Shown here piece after piece: positions 1 through 10,891 of a stretch of 64,000 nucleotides of DNA. A model generated the notes under the pieces. It saw only the letters and a program-made list of their open reading frames with translations, ran no database searches and was not told the DNA's origin. Within the stretch, counting starts at the first letter, position 1. Every line of letters begins with the position of its first letter. This stretch comes from Aldrovandia affinis (lineage: Eukaryota; Chordata; Actinopteri; Notacanthiformes; Halosauridae): positions 2,079,715-2,143,714 of the forward strand of contig JAINUG010000015.1 of NCBI GenBank assembly GCA_029706075.1, written 5' to 3'. The position numbers and the translations under genes are program-made.

Positions 1-206
1 TTATTTGAATGAATGTTGAATACTTATTTTGCTAGTCTTCCTGCTAGGATTAACTGCCTTTTCACAGTTGCATTCACATGCAGTCCTCAAGCTAGGACTA
101 CGGAAGCACACAGACTGTGCTGTGGCTGACCGTTTAGATCCAAACCAAAATGATTTAAGTTCGCTGAAATATTAATATATAATAAATATATAAATATATA
201 ACAAAT

Positions 207-358
207 ACATTTACATTTTAACCGTTTAGCAGACGCTCTTATCCAGAGCGACTTACAAGATGTGCATAAATACATGGTAGGAACAATCATAGTTCACGCA
301 AGAGATCAATGCAGTAATACAGCGATAGACATCATTGCAGGCAGCTGCGTAATAAAAT
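207..358 (+). repeat. Dispersed SINE-like repeat, family A, copy 1
   Basis: It opens with an acatttacatttta lead and the motif gcagacgctcttatccagag, followed by a body containing tacatggtaggaacaat and gatagacatcatt. The same ~150-bp unit recurs near 40830 (+) and near 60640-60790 (-), so it is dispersed. The gcagacgctcttatcc motif is common in fish repeats. I do not know its formal family and see no RNA polymerase III boxes that I trust. Confidence 0.7.
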
Positions 359-382
359 ATTACCCGGTATCAAAAGTAAGAC

Positions 383-690
383 ATATTCCCTGGTCGTCTG
401 CCCCGATCAGGGACGGCATTTGGCTGTCCGCCCCAGGGGGAGGGGGGAAGGCTGAGCCGGCTCGAGACCGATGTGACGCACGTAAGGAGTCTCCAGAACG
501 TGGGTGGGTGAATTCCGTCTCAAAGGAAGCAAAGTTCGCTGCCCTCTGAGAATTAGCTTGCCGAGCAGCAGACTCGTGTGGGGAGGCAAATCAAAACAAA
601 TAGAGGGTGTAATTGGCCACCAAATTGGGAGAAAAACGGGAAAAATCTGATACAAATGAAAATAAAAAATTAAGAAAAAGTAAGGCATAT
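383..690 (+). repeat. tRNA-derived SINE, family B, 5'-truncated copy
   Basis: The body (gcatttggctgtccgcc, then a G-rich stretch) and the tail (aaattgggagaaaaacggg) match the reverse complement of the complete SINE at 45716-46107. The tRNA-like head present there is missing here, so this copy is truncated at its 5' end. It directly follows family A copy 1. The 95-codon open frame over it (262-549) is accidental. Confidence 0.75.
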
Positions 691-3600
691 TGCATAATTG
701 CCTTTTTAATATTTATGTGGATAAGATTGCCACCTTAAAAACCGTGGCTGTGCCTGAACTTAACCTTCGGCCAATGTTTCAGTTCTCAAGAGCTCCCCTC
801 CTGTGAAAAGTTTGCCTTTAGAATGTAATTATTGCCCGAGAGCTGGGGGATATTAACCTGAGCTTCTGAGTGCTGAGTGTGAAATAAATCTTGCCCCATC
901 TGTTCCTGCTGTGATATGGGATTGACAGGTAGATGAACAGCAGCTCTTTGAACCAAGGACAGGCTGTGAGTTGTGGTAAGATCCATCTGAATCTAAAAAC
1001 CAAGCTTTGAGCAATTACTGTGTCTGGGTAGTTGTGAACAGTGTGTGATGGCACAGCCCAGCATCTGGGTTGGCGCTACTTTGATTGCATACTCTTGTAC
1101 ATTCAACTCTTGGTGAACATGCACTAAAGGTTACCACTGGATATGCGTAAAACATCTTCCCTTGCCTGTCTTCTATTAGATACTTATTTGCAGTGTGTTT
1201 CCTTTATCCCCCACTTTTCTCATTAGTTCATCATTACAGGGTGAAGCTCTGCCCATGCAGCTGCCCATTACAGAACAGACCATTGTCCTCCTCTTGGGCA
1301 TCAGTGTTCACACTTACCCTCTGTGTCTTTAGGCCCATTAGCAGTTTAGTGCTTTTCCATCTGATCCTGATCCCAGGGATGAGAGACACAAATCTAGAGA
1401 GTGGGGTGAGTCACCATAAAAAATGTCTTATCTTTACAGCTAATTCCCACTTATCAAGACCAAGTGGTAACTGCTAAAACAAAAACAACATACTTAAAAA
1501 AAAAAAAATCAACCAATGCCCTCCGAGTCATCCTTGATGAAGACACAATAACATCTATAATAACACAATCTGTAATACATACAACATTGTGTATGAATCT
1601 GGTCTCGGTCAGCTGGTGAAAAAACAAACCAGTGACAGAATCACCTTGGCCTGCTTGTGTGAACCAAGGAGCCATTAATCATCGCCCTACTTGAGGACTC
1701 GAGTTCTGTTAGTAAACAAGTTTAGAGTTCTCTCGGACAACACATAACCTACAATCCTACATTCCACAGACCATCAGGCAATAGCAGTAAACACACAAAA
1801 ACAAACATGCACACACCCACACACACACAAAAAAGCAAATTGGGTCTTATTTAGTAAGCACTGAACCAGACTCAAAACTTGTACGGAAGTAGTCATGTTA
1901 AACAAACCTGTTAAATGGAAATCTTTAAGGAAGGAAGCAGGCATTTCGATTTTATATCTACATGAACACATGTTGATGGGAAAGCTGTGTAGTTGGAGAA
2001 AAGCAGAAAATGTAAACAGATACCTTTAGTAAATGGAAATACAGGTGTAGACGTGATGAATCTATGCATTCAGCTCAGCATGAATGTTCTCTTCATGCTA
2101 TTCAAATAAAGAGGATGTTCAAATACACAATTGCTAAGATAACGATTGTCTCAAGAAAATAAACTATGAATATGGATTGCCTTTTATTTCACATCTAATG
2201 AGGAATACTACATTATCAGAATTTATAAGGGAATTATTCAGATTGTATAGATTGAGTCCAAACTTGTTTTCATGCAAAAGAGTCGGGTAGATCCCTTTTC
2301 TTTGTAATATTCTTCGCACATGTCACTCGATCTCTCGTCTCTGAGTACGCTGTGTGAGGCACAGTGGTGGTGCATTGTTTTTGTTGTGCAAATGAGTTTG
2401 GGGCCAGTGCTTCCTTCTAGGAGCCTCTTGTGGGGGTCAGTACTGGTTCTTGTCAGTGCTGAGAGGAAGCTCTTGACATTGCACATTAATCTTAGCATCG
2501 CTGATGATTTTGATGCTATTGCCTGGCAATGTAATGGAATGTCAGCTCAGTCAAACTAATCCCCATATCTCTCTGACCTCTCTCTAGGACCTGCAGTAAT
2601 TGGCCTGGTGACTAAGCCATGGATTTTGCCAGCATGTAGTGAGCCGCATCATAGCTGATGTTTTCCCCCTGTCCTTTTTTCATTGTAAAAAAAAATCAAT
2701 GTTCAAAGGAAGTCAGTATCGTACCTCCACCATTTTATGTAAACAGCAAGTGTTTCAAAATCTTCCTCCTTAAAAATTGTGTGTCTTGTGTGATGCCATT
2801 TTTATATTATTCAGTCTATGAGTTCATTGAAACCAGTACATTATAATTTTTATGACTTTGGAGACCATGTTTATGGCAGCATGGGGTGCTTAATATGCCT
2901 TGATGCTTGGAAAGTTCAGTAAATTGTCCTTAACTAAGAAAAGCATCTGAAGTGATCATTTTATTTCCCCTGTAACTCTTCATTGAATATGGTTGGCTCC
3001 ACTACTTATAAAAAGGCGACACCTGAAATGATCCCCATGGTAGAAATACCAGGAAAAAGGTTCAAAGGGCTCCAATAAAACAAGTTAGCTTTCAAAGAGA
3101 TAAAATTGCTGGCTGTTCAAGCACTGGGGGGACTTTGTGGCCAAATTCGATTTGACTCACTGATACTGCTAAATAAAAAGAGGGACTTTAATGTGCAAGG
3201 CACAACTGCAAATAATTATCAAGGGTAATAAGAGTGTTGATGCACTGTGACACATGGGCTGAGGCAGCCAATGCCCTACATCTAACCCCTTCAGTCAGAT
3301 GTGACCGGGTGAACATGTCACTCTCAGGGAGACCACCATTCTCAGTCAACATTTAATGGAAGACACTGCCCTGCTGCAGTGCTATAAATAACTCTGTCAA
3401 CGACTTGACTTTACACCTAAGGGAAACTTGGGCCCTTAAAAATTTAAAGAACAGGTTGGCTTCTTCCAAGAAACAATCATGGAGTGTACCTTTGTGATTA
3501 AGGAGGGCTGACTGGATCCAAGGATCTTATATCCATCTCACTGTGCTTCCTTTATTATTTCTTTCTTTCTTTCTTTCTGTTTATTTATTTTCTCGCAGGG

Positions 3601-3756
3601 TGGATGGAGATAGATTTAAGGCTGTAACCTCTGGTGACAGCAGTAAGTTGTGGAATACTTCTGCTACCTGAAAAGCTAACACAAAATAATGTACTTTAAA
3701 GCCTTTACTGTTCTACTCTAAAGCACTTCATACTTTTAATAATAAATACAAAATCC
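691..3756. other. Non-coding stretch, probably grin2a intron
   Basis: I recognise no gene, RNA or mobile element here. Open frames are short and resemble nothing known. It contains an A-run near 1495-1508 and a (TTTC)n tract at 3558-3578. Because the first grin2a exon in the window starts inside ligand-binding lobe S1, this stretch is most simply part of a very long upstream intron. That is inference. Confidence 0.5.
3558..3578. repeat. (TTTC)n microsatellite
   Basis: About five tandem TTTC units in a T-rich context. No function is apparent. Confidence 0.85.
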
Positions 3757-4728
3757 TGGGGCCGTATTCACAAATAATTTTATCTTACCACTAGGAGTAC
3801 TCCTAAATCGCACTAAAACCTTTTAGTTAGGAGTCCCACCTTAAAACCTATTCACAAAGCTGCAAAGACAAACTCATACTAAGGAAGTCCTAAAATTTTC
3901 AAGCTAAGAGTGAGGGCGGGGTTGACGTCGTTGCTATGGATGACGTTGTTTCTCATGAACGAGCTTACTCAGAATGCCCACAGCGGTTGGCTGATATAGG
4001 GGATGGGTCTCTGCCCTCAATTTCAACCTAGAAAATAAATTACCGTATTGACCCGAATATAAGACGACCCCGATTATAAGACGACCCCCCTTTTTCAAGA
4101 CTCATTTTTGGAAAAATAATTTTTTGAAGACCAAATCTTGTTTGTATAAAGAAAATCATTTTATTTGTCTTCACATTGAATAAAACAATGTAGGCTGTTT
4201 GTAACATCTTTGGGTAAAATCATGTTTTCAATATTCAACAATTGTCTAGATTGCAATAAAACAGTAGTGCAATTGTCAGGAGTGTAGTAGGGTGGAACCA
4301 AATGCAGGCGCGAAAGAGACCCAAAATACGGAAATACGTTTATGGTATTTATTTTCCACAAATGTAAGCAAAACAATGTCGGTGGCGACACGCAAATAAC
4401 TAACCAAACAAACCAAAATGATAAACGAACTGGAACAAACAAAGCTAGCTAAGCAGCAAATCCAAAACGTAATCCAAAACACGGATTTAACTAAACAGAG
4501 GAACTCTAATAATAAACAAAAACAAGAATCAACTTTATCGTAAATTTCTGATTGCCGGTCGAATCGTTACAGCAATGAAACAGTGGGGCACATTGGCCTA
4601 ACTTGTGCAATAAAACAGTGCAATAAAACAACAGTGCAAAATGTCTATTCCTCACATCATAGACGTCTTCTCATTGAGCTGCATCTTCTGCATCGCTGGG
4701 TCACTCTCGCTGTCGTCAGACTCGTCAC

Positions 4729-6111
4729 TCACTTTCTCTGGTTGGGCATCCCCGGCTCCGCCTCCTCCCACAACACGTCATCCTCGCTGCCATCCATGGC
4801 ATTTGATATGCAGCATTTCTTGAACCCGTTGACGATGCTCTCTGGGGAAACGTCAGCCCATGCTTGGAGGATCCATTCACAGAGCTGACGTACTGAAGGC
4901 TTCTGAATTTTTCCAGACGGTGTCAGTGCATGATTACCAGCCAGGAGCCACTCTGTGTATCTCTTGCGCAGATGATACTTGAATGGCTTGTTAACGACCA
5001 CATCCAACACCTGTAGCTGACTTGTCATTCCGCCCGGTATGATCACTAGGTCGCCATTCATCGCTTTCACTTGCTTTTTGACTGGCTCAGTCAAGTGTCC
5101 ACGGAAAGCATCCAAAACCAGCATATTCCTCCTCTTTCTTAGTCCGCCACGCCGTCTGCCCCACACAACCTTGAGCCAATCCACCACAAGCTCAGTCTCC
5201 ATCCAGCCCTTTGCCTGTGCACGTACGATAATGCCAGCTGGCATTGCTTCTTTAGGTACGGTCTTGCGTTTCAAAATGAGGTACGGGGAGTTTGGTTCCA
5301 TCTGCGAGGCACGCCAACATGAGAGTGACTCGGCTCTTCTCGTTGCCAGTAGACCTCACAATCACTGATTTGTCACCTTTCTTATGCACAGTGACAGATG
5401 TTGGCATGTCAAAAACACAGGCGTTTGATCAGCATTGCCCATCTGATCCAGGGGATATGAGTGCTTCTTCCTTAATTTGATCACATAGCGCTGATAAGAC
5501 AGTAACTTTTCTCTGAAGTCGGAGGGCAGGCGCTGGGCCAGGCTTGTCCTGCGTCGCAGTGACAGCCCGTTACGTCGCATCATTCTTCTACACCAGCCGA
5601 AGCTAGCTTTGAACTCGGTAGGTGGTATGTTGAGGTCTTTGGCGATTTCCAAGGCTTTGAGCTGAATGACAGCTCTGGTAATGGGCATACCGTCGTTACG
5701 TTTTTCAGTCACGTATTCACACACCCTCTTGTCAATCTCCTGGAAGCGGCCGCTTTGCGGACCGCGATTAGCTTTTCTCTGACTATTTGCATTCTTAAGA
5801 CGGTCTTTTTGGGCTCGCCATCTTCTAACATTACACTCTGTAATGTCATATTTCTTGGCTGCTCGACAGTTGTTTGATGACTCTGCTTCATTGATCACCA
5901 TCATCTTAAAATTGGCATCGTAACTCCTCCTCTGTTGTTTGTTAACTTGACCAACTTTAGAGCCACTTTGTTCGAGAGCGGGTCCGCTTGTCTCTCCATC
6001 TCTCCAGGCACCTGTCACTGCGTGTGTGTGTGTGTAACAGATTAGATGATTCCCTTGCCATGAGCGGGAATTGTAGTAGGACCGCCCCTTGTGCCCTCGA
6101 GGTCTGGGCAC
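4729..6111 (-). pseudogene. pogo-type transposase (POGK/Tigger-like), frameshifted
   Basis: This is a DDE transposase of the pogo group, which cuts and rejoins DNA at the ends of its element. The first frame (6111 down to 5362) has a Brinker/CENP-B-type helix-turn-helix near residues 60-105 (RRSYDANFKMMVINEAE, VRRWRAQKDRL). A second DNA-binding helix region (SFGWCRRMMRRNGLSLR) follows, then the first catalytic Asp in GNADQTPVF. The second frame (5301 down to 4729) has the second Asp in LVLDAFRGHL and the third in QVLDVVVNKPFK. Two single-base deletions break the gene: one in a run of T near 5410, the other in a run of C near 5285. Apart from these it is open throughout. The true start is unclear, because the first ~55 residues before the helix-turn-helix look unconserved and may be intron or leader. 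Confidence 0.85.
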
Positions 6112-6390
6112 GAGACCCCTTTACTCTGCCCAGTTACATGAGGTTGCCGGAGTAGGTAGTGAAATGTTAAGCACCTGTTGTTTTACATTAATTAATGTGG
6201 CGAATGTAAAATTTTAACTTTTTATTGTTTATAATTATTGCGTAGTGTTTGTTTAATATTCTGGAGACCTGTAATATGGTTTATGATAATTATTTTGATT
6301 TCATTTGGTGACGTTAGCCATTCGTAAGTTAGCTAGCTAGCTAGCCAGCAGGCTATTGCTAGGCTAATCCTCCTTTTCTTTGTTAGCCAC

Positions 6391-6589
6391 GCAACGTGTA
6401 TGAAAGCTGCGCACGAGACGTATGGGTCCTGATAATGTTCATCTGTTACCAGGTACAGTGTTTGTGTAATGTACAATCTATTGTTTTTATATGAAGGCCG
6501 AGTTGTTACATGAGGTTACCGGGCCAGGCAACGTGTATGAAAGCTGCGCACGAGACGTATGGGTCCTGATAATGTTCATCTGTTACCAG
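6391..6589. repeat. 62-bp perfect direct duplication inside the pogo element
   Basis: Bases 6391-6452 and 6528-6589 are identical; both start gcaacgtgtatgaaagctgc and end catctgttaccag. The first copy is followed by gtacag and the second by attgtg. A shorter phrase (gttacatgaggtt-ccgg) is also shared between 6133-6150 and 6505-6522. Identity over 62 bases implies a recent local duplication or gene conversion. Confidence 0.9.
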
Positions 6590-6607
6590 ATTGTGGAACC
6601 CGACAAT

Positions 6608-7127
6608 CAGGGCGTCGTTTTGGTATGGCAAGGTATGGCACCTGCCATACCTTGGCTTCTAGCCACATTTTTTATTTTATACAAACTGTATAAACGCCAT
6701 AATACTGTTAATTAAAATGTAACATATTCATGAACAAGTCCATGTCATTTTGTGTCAATACGAACACGTTCTATGTTATTTTAGTGAAAAACCGGACTTA
6801 ACGTCACCCGCGATTGTGAAGCTAACAAGCTAGCTAACGTGCCTTACCGTGATGAGGTCCTGTAGCGCTTATCACTACATTTCACTAAAAAAAGATTTGT
6901 ATAAAATTACATCATTATGATCCACTGGAATTAAAAAATAGGTTTACTAGTTACATACTGTAGTTGTCTCCATTGTTTATTAATGTTACCTAAATATATA
7001 AGTAAATTGTACAGAAACAACTCACCAAAATTGACTATTGCACAACTGATTTGACAAAAAAATGTCCCGTCCCCCCCCACACACCTTCCCTTGCCATACC
7101 TTGGCTTTTGCTGAAATGACGCTACTG
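6608..7127. mobile_element. Non-autonomous hAT element nested in the pogo element
   Basis: The left end cagggcgtcgtttt and the inverted right end (aaatgacgctactg) share the CAG-GCGTC-TTT pattern usual for hAT elements. Both sides are flanked by the 8-bp duplication ccgacaat (6600-6607 and 7128-7135), which is diagnostic of hAT insertion. A second inverted word, ggtatggca/tgccatacc, lies just inside the ends. It is 520 bp with no transposase reading frame. Confidence 0.85.
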
Positions 7128-7504
7128 CCGACAATAAATGGCTAAGAGCCAAAGACAGCAGCGACTGGACATCATTGACTTAAACCCAACGCAGAGCAGA
7201 GTACTACCCGCTACAACTGGTGCCGTGACTCGGATAATGCAACTGATGGCAATCGGTGGTTGCTGCCGCATGAGTTTCGGTCACATGTGGACGGAGAAAC
7301 ACAGTGGCTGGCTTGGGGAACAGTCCTTTGGCGCCCTCTGTTGTTGTGAATGAATATTTACGTTAAAAAATTTGGGGCGCGAATATAAGACGATGCGACT
7401 TTTTCAGACTTTTTCCTATGGAAAAAACCCCGTCTTATATTCGGGTCAATACGGTATATGCTACTGTAAAAGTGTATGCAGGCCTACCTGTTCCTGTTAT
7501 ATTC

Positions 7505-8017
7505 TAGTGGTGTAACGGATCGCAGTTGATCCGTGATCCGTACGGATCATCCCCCACGGTTCGGCACGCATATGATCCGCGGATTAATAGCTAAATTGAA
7601 CCATCATAGAGAAATACAGTTTTTCTGCCGCTGTTACGTTTTAAATTAACAATTCCCTAAATCTTGATGCAGAGTTACAGCGAAGAGATAGACAACCATG
7701 TATGTTTTGGTTTGCTTTTGTTTTAATTCGCGACCGAATTAAATACAATTTAAACATTAGCGATCTTTTAATTTTTTATTAAATTAATTCAGGCATAAGA
7801 CCACCCTAGTTAAATCGCCTAAGGCGTACTGAATCTAAAAATGTATTTTGTGAAATTTTCGAATAAAGATTTAGTGAAATAACTTAAATTGAAAAACTGA
7901 ACTTATCATTCATTCAATTCCTTGAGAATAGTTCCTGGTAAATTTTGGTGGAAACGCGCCTTTGGTCCACGTTATTATTATTTTTGCTGATCAGAAAAAT
8001 GATCCGATGCACCCCTA
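7505..8017. mobile_element. Non-autonomous hAT element nested in the outer element
   Basis: The left end tagtggtgtaacggat and the inverted right end (atccgatgcacccct plus a) match at 12 of 16 bases. An 8-bp duplication, ttatattc, flanks it at 7497-7504 and 8018-8025. The 513-bp interior has no reading frame, so it was mobilised by a transposase from elsewhere. Confidence 0.85.
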
Positions 8018-8133
8018 TTATATTCTAATAAAGATTCTAAAATACAAATGTAGGCTACGTGTCACTGATTTAACATGAAACCAAGAATACTGACTAGTCA
8101 ATTGGTTACATGTCTGCATCTCGTAAACAATCA

Positions 8134-8184
8134 GCGGGTATCTATATATAATATATCTAATATTATATATATAATACCCTCGCG
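8134..8184. repeat. AT-rich palindrome
   Basis: gcgggtat and ataccctcgc bracket an almost self-complementary TA-rich core (ctatatataatat ... atatatataa). It lies in the surviving right part of the outer element and would form a hairpin of about 20 bp. It could be a replication-slippage or cruciform site; no function is implied. Confidence 0.7.
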
Positions 8185-8514
8185 ATTGAGACGGTACCTT
8201 TTTATGAGCTCTGTATCATTCAATATCTCCAGTGTTGATGCAATTGTGACAACGATTGCCGGCAGCAGCAGATTTTCGGATCGCTGTGAGTAGCCTAGGT
8301 CTTTAACGACTTAGAAGTCCTCTTGACTGCTTCTAACTTCTCCTGGACTTAGGAGCTGTTTTTAGCTCTCAAACCCTTTGTGAAATACTCTTATCCCAAA
8401 AATTTATGAGTCCTAAATTTATGAGTGACACGCCCATGACTTTTCGGAGTTGCTCCTAAATTGCGGAGTTAGGACAAACTTTTACCCTTAAAATGCTTTG
8501 TGAATACCGGCCCT

Positions 8515-10636
8515 GATCTGCTCAGCAAAAGGTTATATTACTATTATTAAATAAATACACAATCTTGAATCATTACATTGCAATAATTATTTTACTGGTA
8601 CTGATACTTGGGCTTGTGATGGCCCAACATCCTACAACGACACTTTAGTAGTGGTGTTTCCTTTATTTCGGCAGTTATATATATACTGTATATATACAGA
8701 ATACTGTTGGAATAGCAGAGCTATATCTTAGTCCCATACTATACGTACGTGATATATCATGAATTTTTCTTGTGAGTTTGATGAGATTCATCAATCAATA
8801 CTTTTCTGTAAAAGCAACCAAATGATGTAAGCTAGGGCAGGTGACCTTCTCCTCTGTGAAGCCTCTCTGCTGCTACACAGCTGACTGGAGTAGGCAGATA
8901 TCAAGCCCTGCAAAGTGGCAAGAGCCCTGGGCGAGTGCCTCTGCAGTGTATTAGTACAAGCAGCCTCCTCCTCTTCAGCCTTCAGCACAGAATCCATGAA
9001 TAATCCCTCTTAGAGAATTAGTCATATAGTGTTTTCTCCTAATAGCTTTATGATGGGAGTGATCTAACCCAGGCTTTCCACTGTAGGGTCTAAAGAAAGC
9101 CTATATCCCATATCCACCCTGTGAGAATGAGAAACAAGTTTTCCTAAGTGCTTCTGATCTCGTGTCTGTGGCCTGGAGGTAAGAGCGTTCCAGGTAGAAG
9201 TATAGATATGTATAATCACCTCTGTAGTGGGATGTGGAAGGAAAGAGGAGGAGGCTGAAATGTGTGATCAGAAAATCTGAACCTTTAAATCTCCTCTGGA
9301 CAAGGCCGACAGAGCCAACAATTAATCTGTTAATTTATATATCTGTGGTGCCATAGCACAGCAGTGTGCCATTCTGTATTTTCCTTTTGGTACTGGCGAA
9401 AATATGGGTAGCTGAAACCACTGTGTTGCATTTAGACATACAGAATAAATGAACAAATAAATATCTATTAAACACTTGATTCCAGATCCCCTGTGTTTGA
9501 GCTGTGCATGCACATTTGCCAGCTGTTACTCTTCACAGCAGCTGGATAGAAGAGATGCTATAAAACCATACTCTGGATCCAATGACAGATTCCAATTATA
9601 TATACCTCCCAGAAGAACAGTGCTTGTGTTGGATGGGGTGGGGGTGGGGGTGGGGTATAATTGTCAATGCTGATTTAGCCTGACAAATTAGCTGTTTAGT
9701 GTACAGTAATTTTAACGGCTGTTCACCATGTCTTTATCGAGCCTCAAGACATTCATTCACCACTATCAGACATGGTGTCCGTGCTGCTCGAGCCAGAGGT
9801 GTAATTAGCATGCACTTGCTACACCCACGGAAATGCTGGCTTGCTAAGGAGGGCTGAGGAAGAAACGAGCCTGTGAAGGTGGCATTATTTAGATCATGGG
9901 AATATTTGCACTACACACATACCCGTCAAGATATACGTTAATGTTGGCCAATAGGTTTATTTTATTTTTATGTCATTTTGTGAACTTTAGGAGATTTGGG
10001 TATAACCATTTGCCTATTTTCTAAAAATATATATGTGTTTTGGACTGGATTGTGTCATTGCTTATCGCATAAATCGCATAGATTTTCAGTGTCTCCCCTT
10101 CATTATAGGCCTTATGCCTACAGAATATCAGCCCAAAATGCAAGAGGTATGATGAAAATGGAGCCATGATATAAAGCCTGCCTGAAGATGCAGCCCAGCA
10201 GCATGTGGGCGAATGGAGCAGGCAGGCATGTGACTGATAAGAGACCTCCTGCCTCACAGACCTGTGTAGGAGAAAGAATGGAATGGCAAGATGCCTTGGG
10301 CGGTGGGGGGAGGCACTGAGATAAGAAGCATGATGTCATCTACCGGAAGAGAAGGAAATGAAGCATTGTCATCTGGAATGTCACTAGCAACATCATCAGT
10401 GGGTGCAGGGGAGGAGGCAAGGTGTGATGACTCATAGGAGAGGAGGAAGGGCTCTGTGGTGGGCCACAGAACCATCCGAACATCTCGGGCAGGCAACGCC
10501 TCCTCAGCCACACTTGTCAGCCGCCAGGTTCCAATCATGGATGTTAGAGAGTCCAGATTTTTTGGGGGTGAACCTTCACCATTAAAATGGCAACAGAGCA
10601 TATTGCCACGGGGCTCCCTGTGGGAGGGGTAAGCCG
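8515..10636. other. Non-coding stretch with a G-quadruplex-type tract
   Basis: No gene recognised. The stretch has TA-rich microsatellite-like sequence near 8680-8700. It also has four G-runs at 9635-9655. Short open frames (for example a minus-strand 139-codon frame at 10254-10673) have no recognisable domain. Confidence 0.5.
9635..9655 (+). other. Potential G-quadruplex (four G-runs with 1-nt loops)
   Basis: The runs are GGGG, GGGGG, GGGGG and GGGG, each separated by a single T. Four runs of at least four G with 1-nt loops is the sequence pattern known to favour a very stable parallel quadruplex. It sits on the grin2a sense strand in the probable upstream intron. Confidence 0.75.
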
Positions 10637-10891
10637 TCAGCAGAAAACAGAAACCTCCCAGAGAGGAAGACATTCAGTCAGTGAGGTAACAACAAATGAG
10701 CTGTCTGAGAAAATGTTCAGTGATGTGTCAGGGAATAGCAGCAGGTCCTGACACACAGCCTCAATTTCGGCTGTTTGGGCCAAGGTGGAACAAGTGAAGC
10801 GGAACTTATATTCATTAGCTCTCAAAGCTAGGACTAGTCCAGAAAACATGCACCATCCAGGAGCACAGTGGAAATGGTGTCGAATCAACAA
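10637..10891 (-). pseudogene. Retroviral/LTR-retrotransposon RNase H fragment
   Basis: An 84-codon minus-strand frame contains AQTAEIEAV (acidic residue at position 42) and, 20 residues later, NIFSDSSFVV (Asp63). These are the second and third acidic sites of the retroelement RNase H fold, which removes the RNA strand during reverse transcription. The first Asp motif and the rest of pol are not seen. The frame ends soon after, where an integrase would be expected, so this is a short, decayed remnant. It could derive from an old endogenous retrovirus or a related LTR element. I see no matching LTR pair. Confidence 0.5.

Larger units (their letters stand above)
4043..7454 (-). mobile_element. 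pogo/Tigger-type DNA transposon with perfect ends
   Basis: The two ends are perfect 24-bp inverted repeats, beginning ccgtattgacccgaatataa at 4043 and mirrored up to 7454. They are flanked by TA at 4041-4042 and 7455-7456, the duplication expected for the Tc1/mariner/pogo superfamily. A further gaatataagacga-like copy lies just inside each end (about 4071 and 7379). The minus strand carries a broken transposase gene (4729-6111). A hAT element (6608-7127) and a 62-bp direct duplication lie in the region upstream of that gene. Intact ends with only light damage to the gene suggest a fairly young insertion. Confidence 0.88.
3757..8514. mobile_element. Outer element of the nest, GGGCCGTATTCACAAA ends, probably PIF/Harbinger-type
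   Basis: The left end (from 3759) reads ggggccgtattcacaaa and the right end (to ~8513) is its inverted counterpart, tttgtgaataccggccc. Subterminal sequence is rich in repeated cctaa/ttagga words in both orientations. Flanking CTG trinucleotides fit a 3-bp target duplication, although the exact border is uncertain by 1-2 bases. Without the two later insertions (4043-7454 and 7505-8017) about 0.8 kb remains: 3760-4042, 7457-7496 and 8026-8513. No transposase is visible in that remainder, so it was non-autonomous. The superfamily is a guess from the short duplication and the style of the ends. Confidence 0.6.

Noticed and set aside
10254..10673. 139-codon minus-strand frame next to the RNase H fragment, as part of a retroviral gene
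   Set aside because: It is proline-rich but has no integrase or envelope signature, and it is in a different frame without a recognisable junction.
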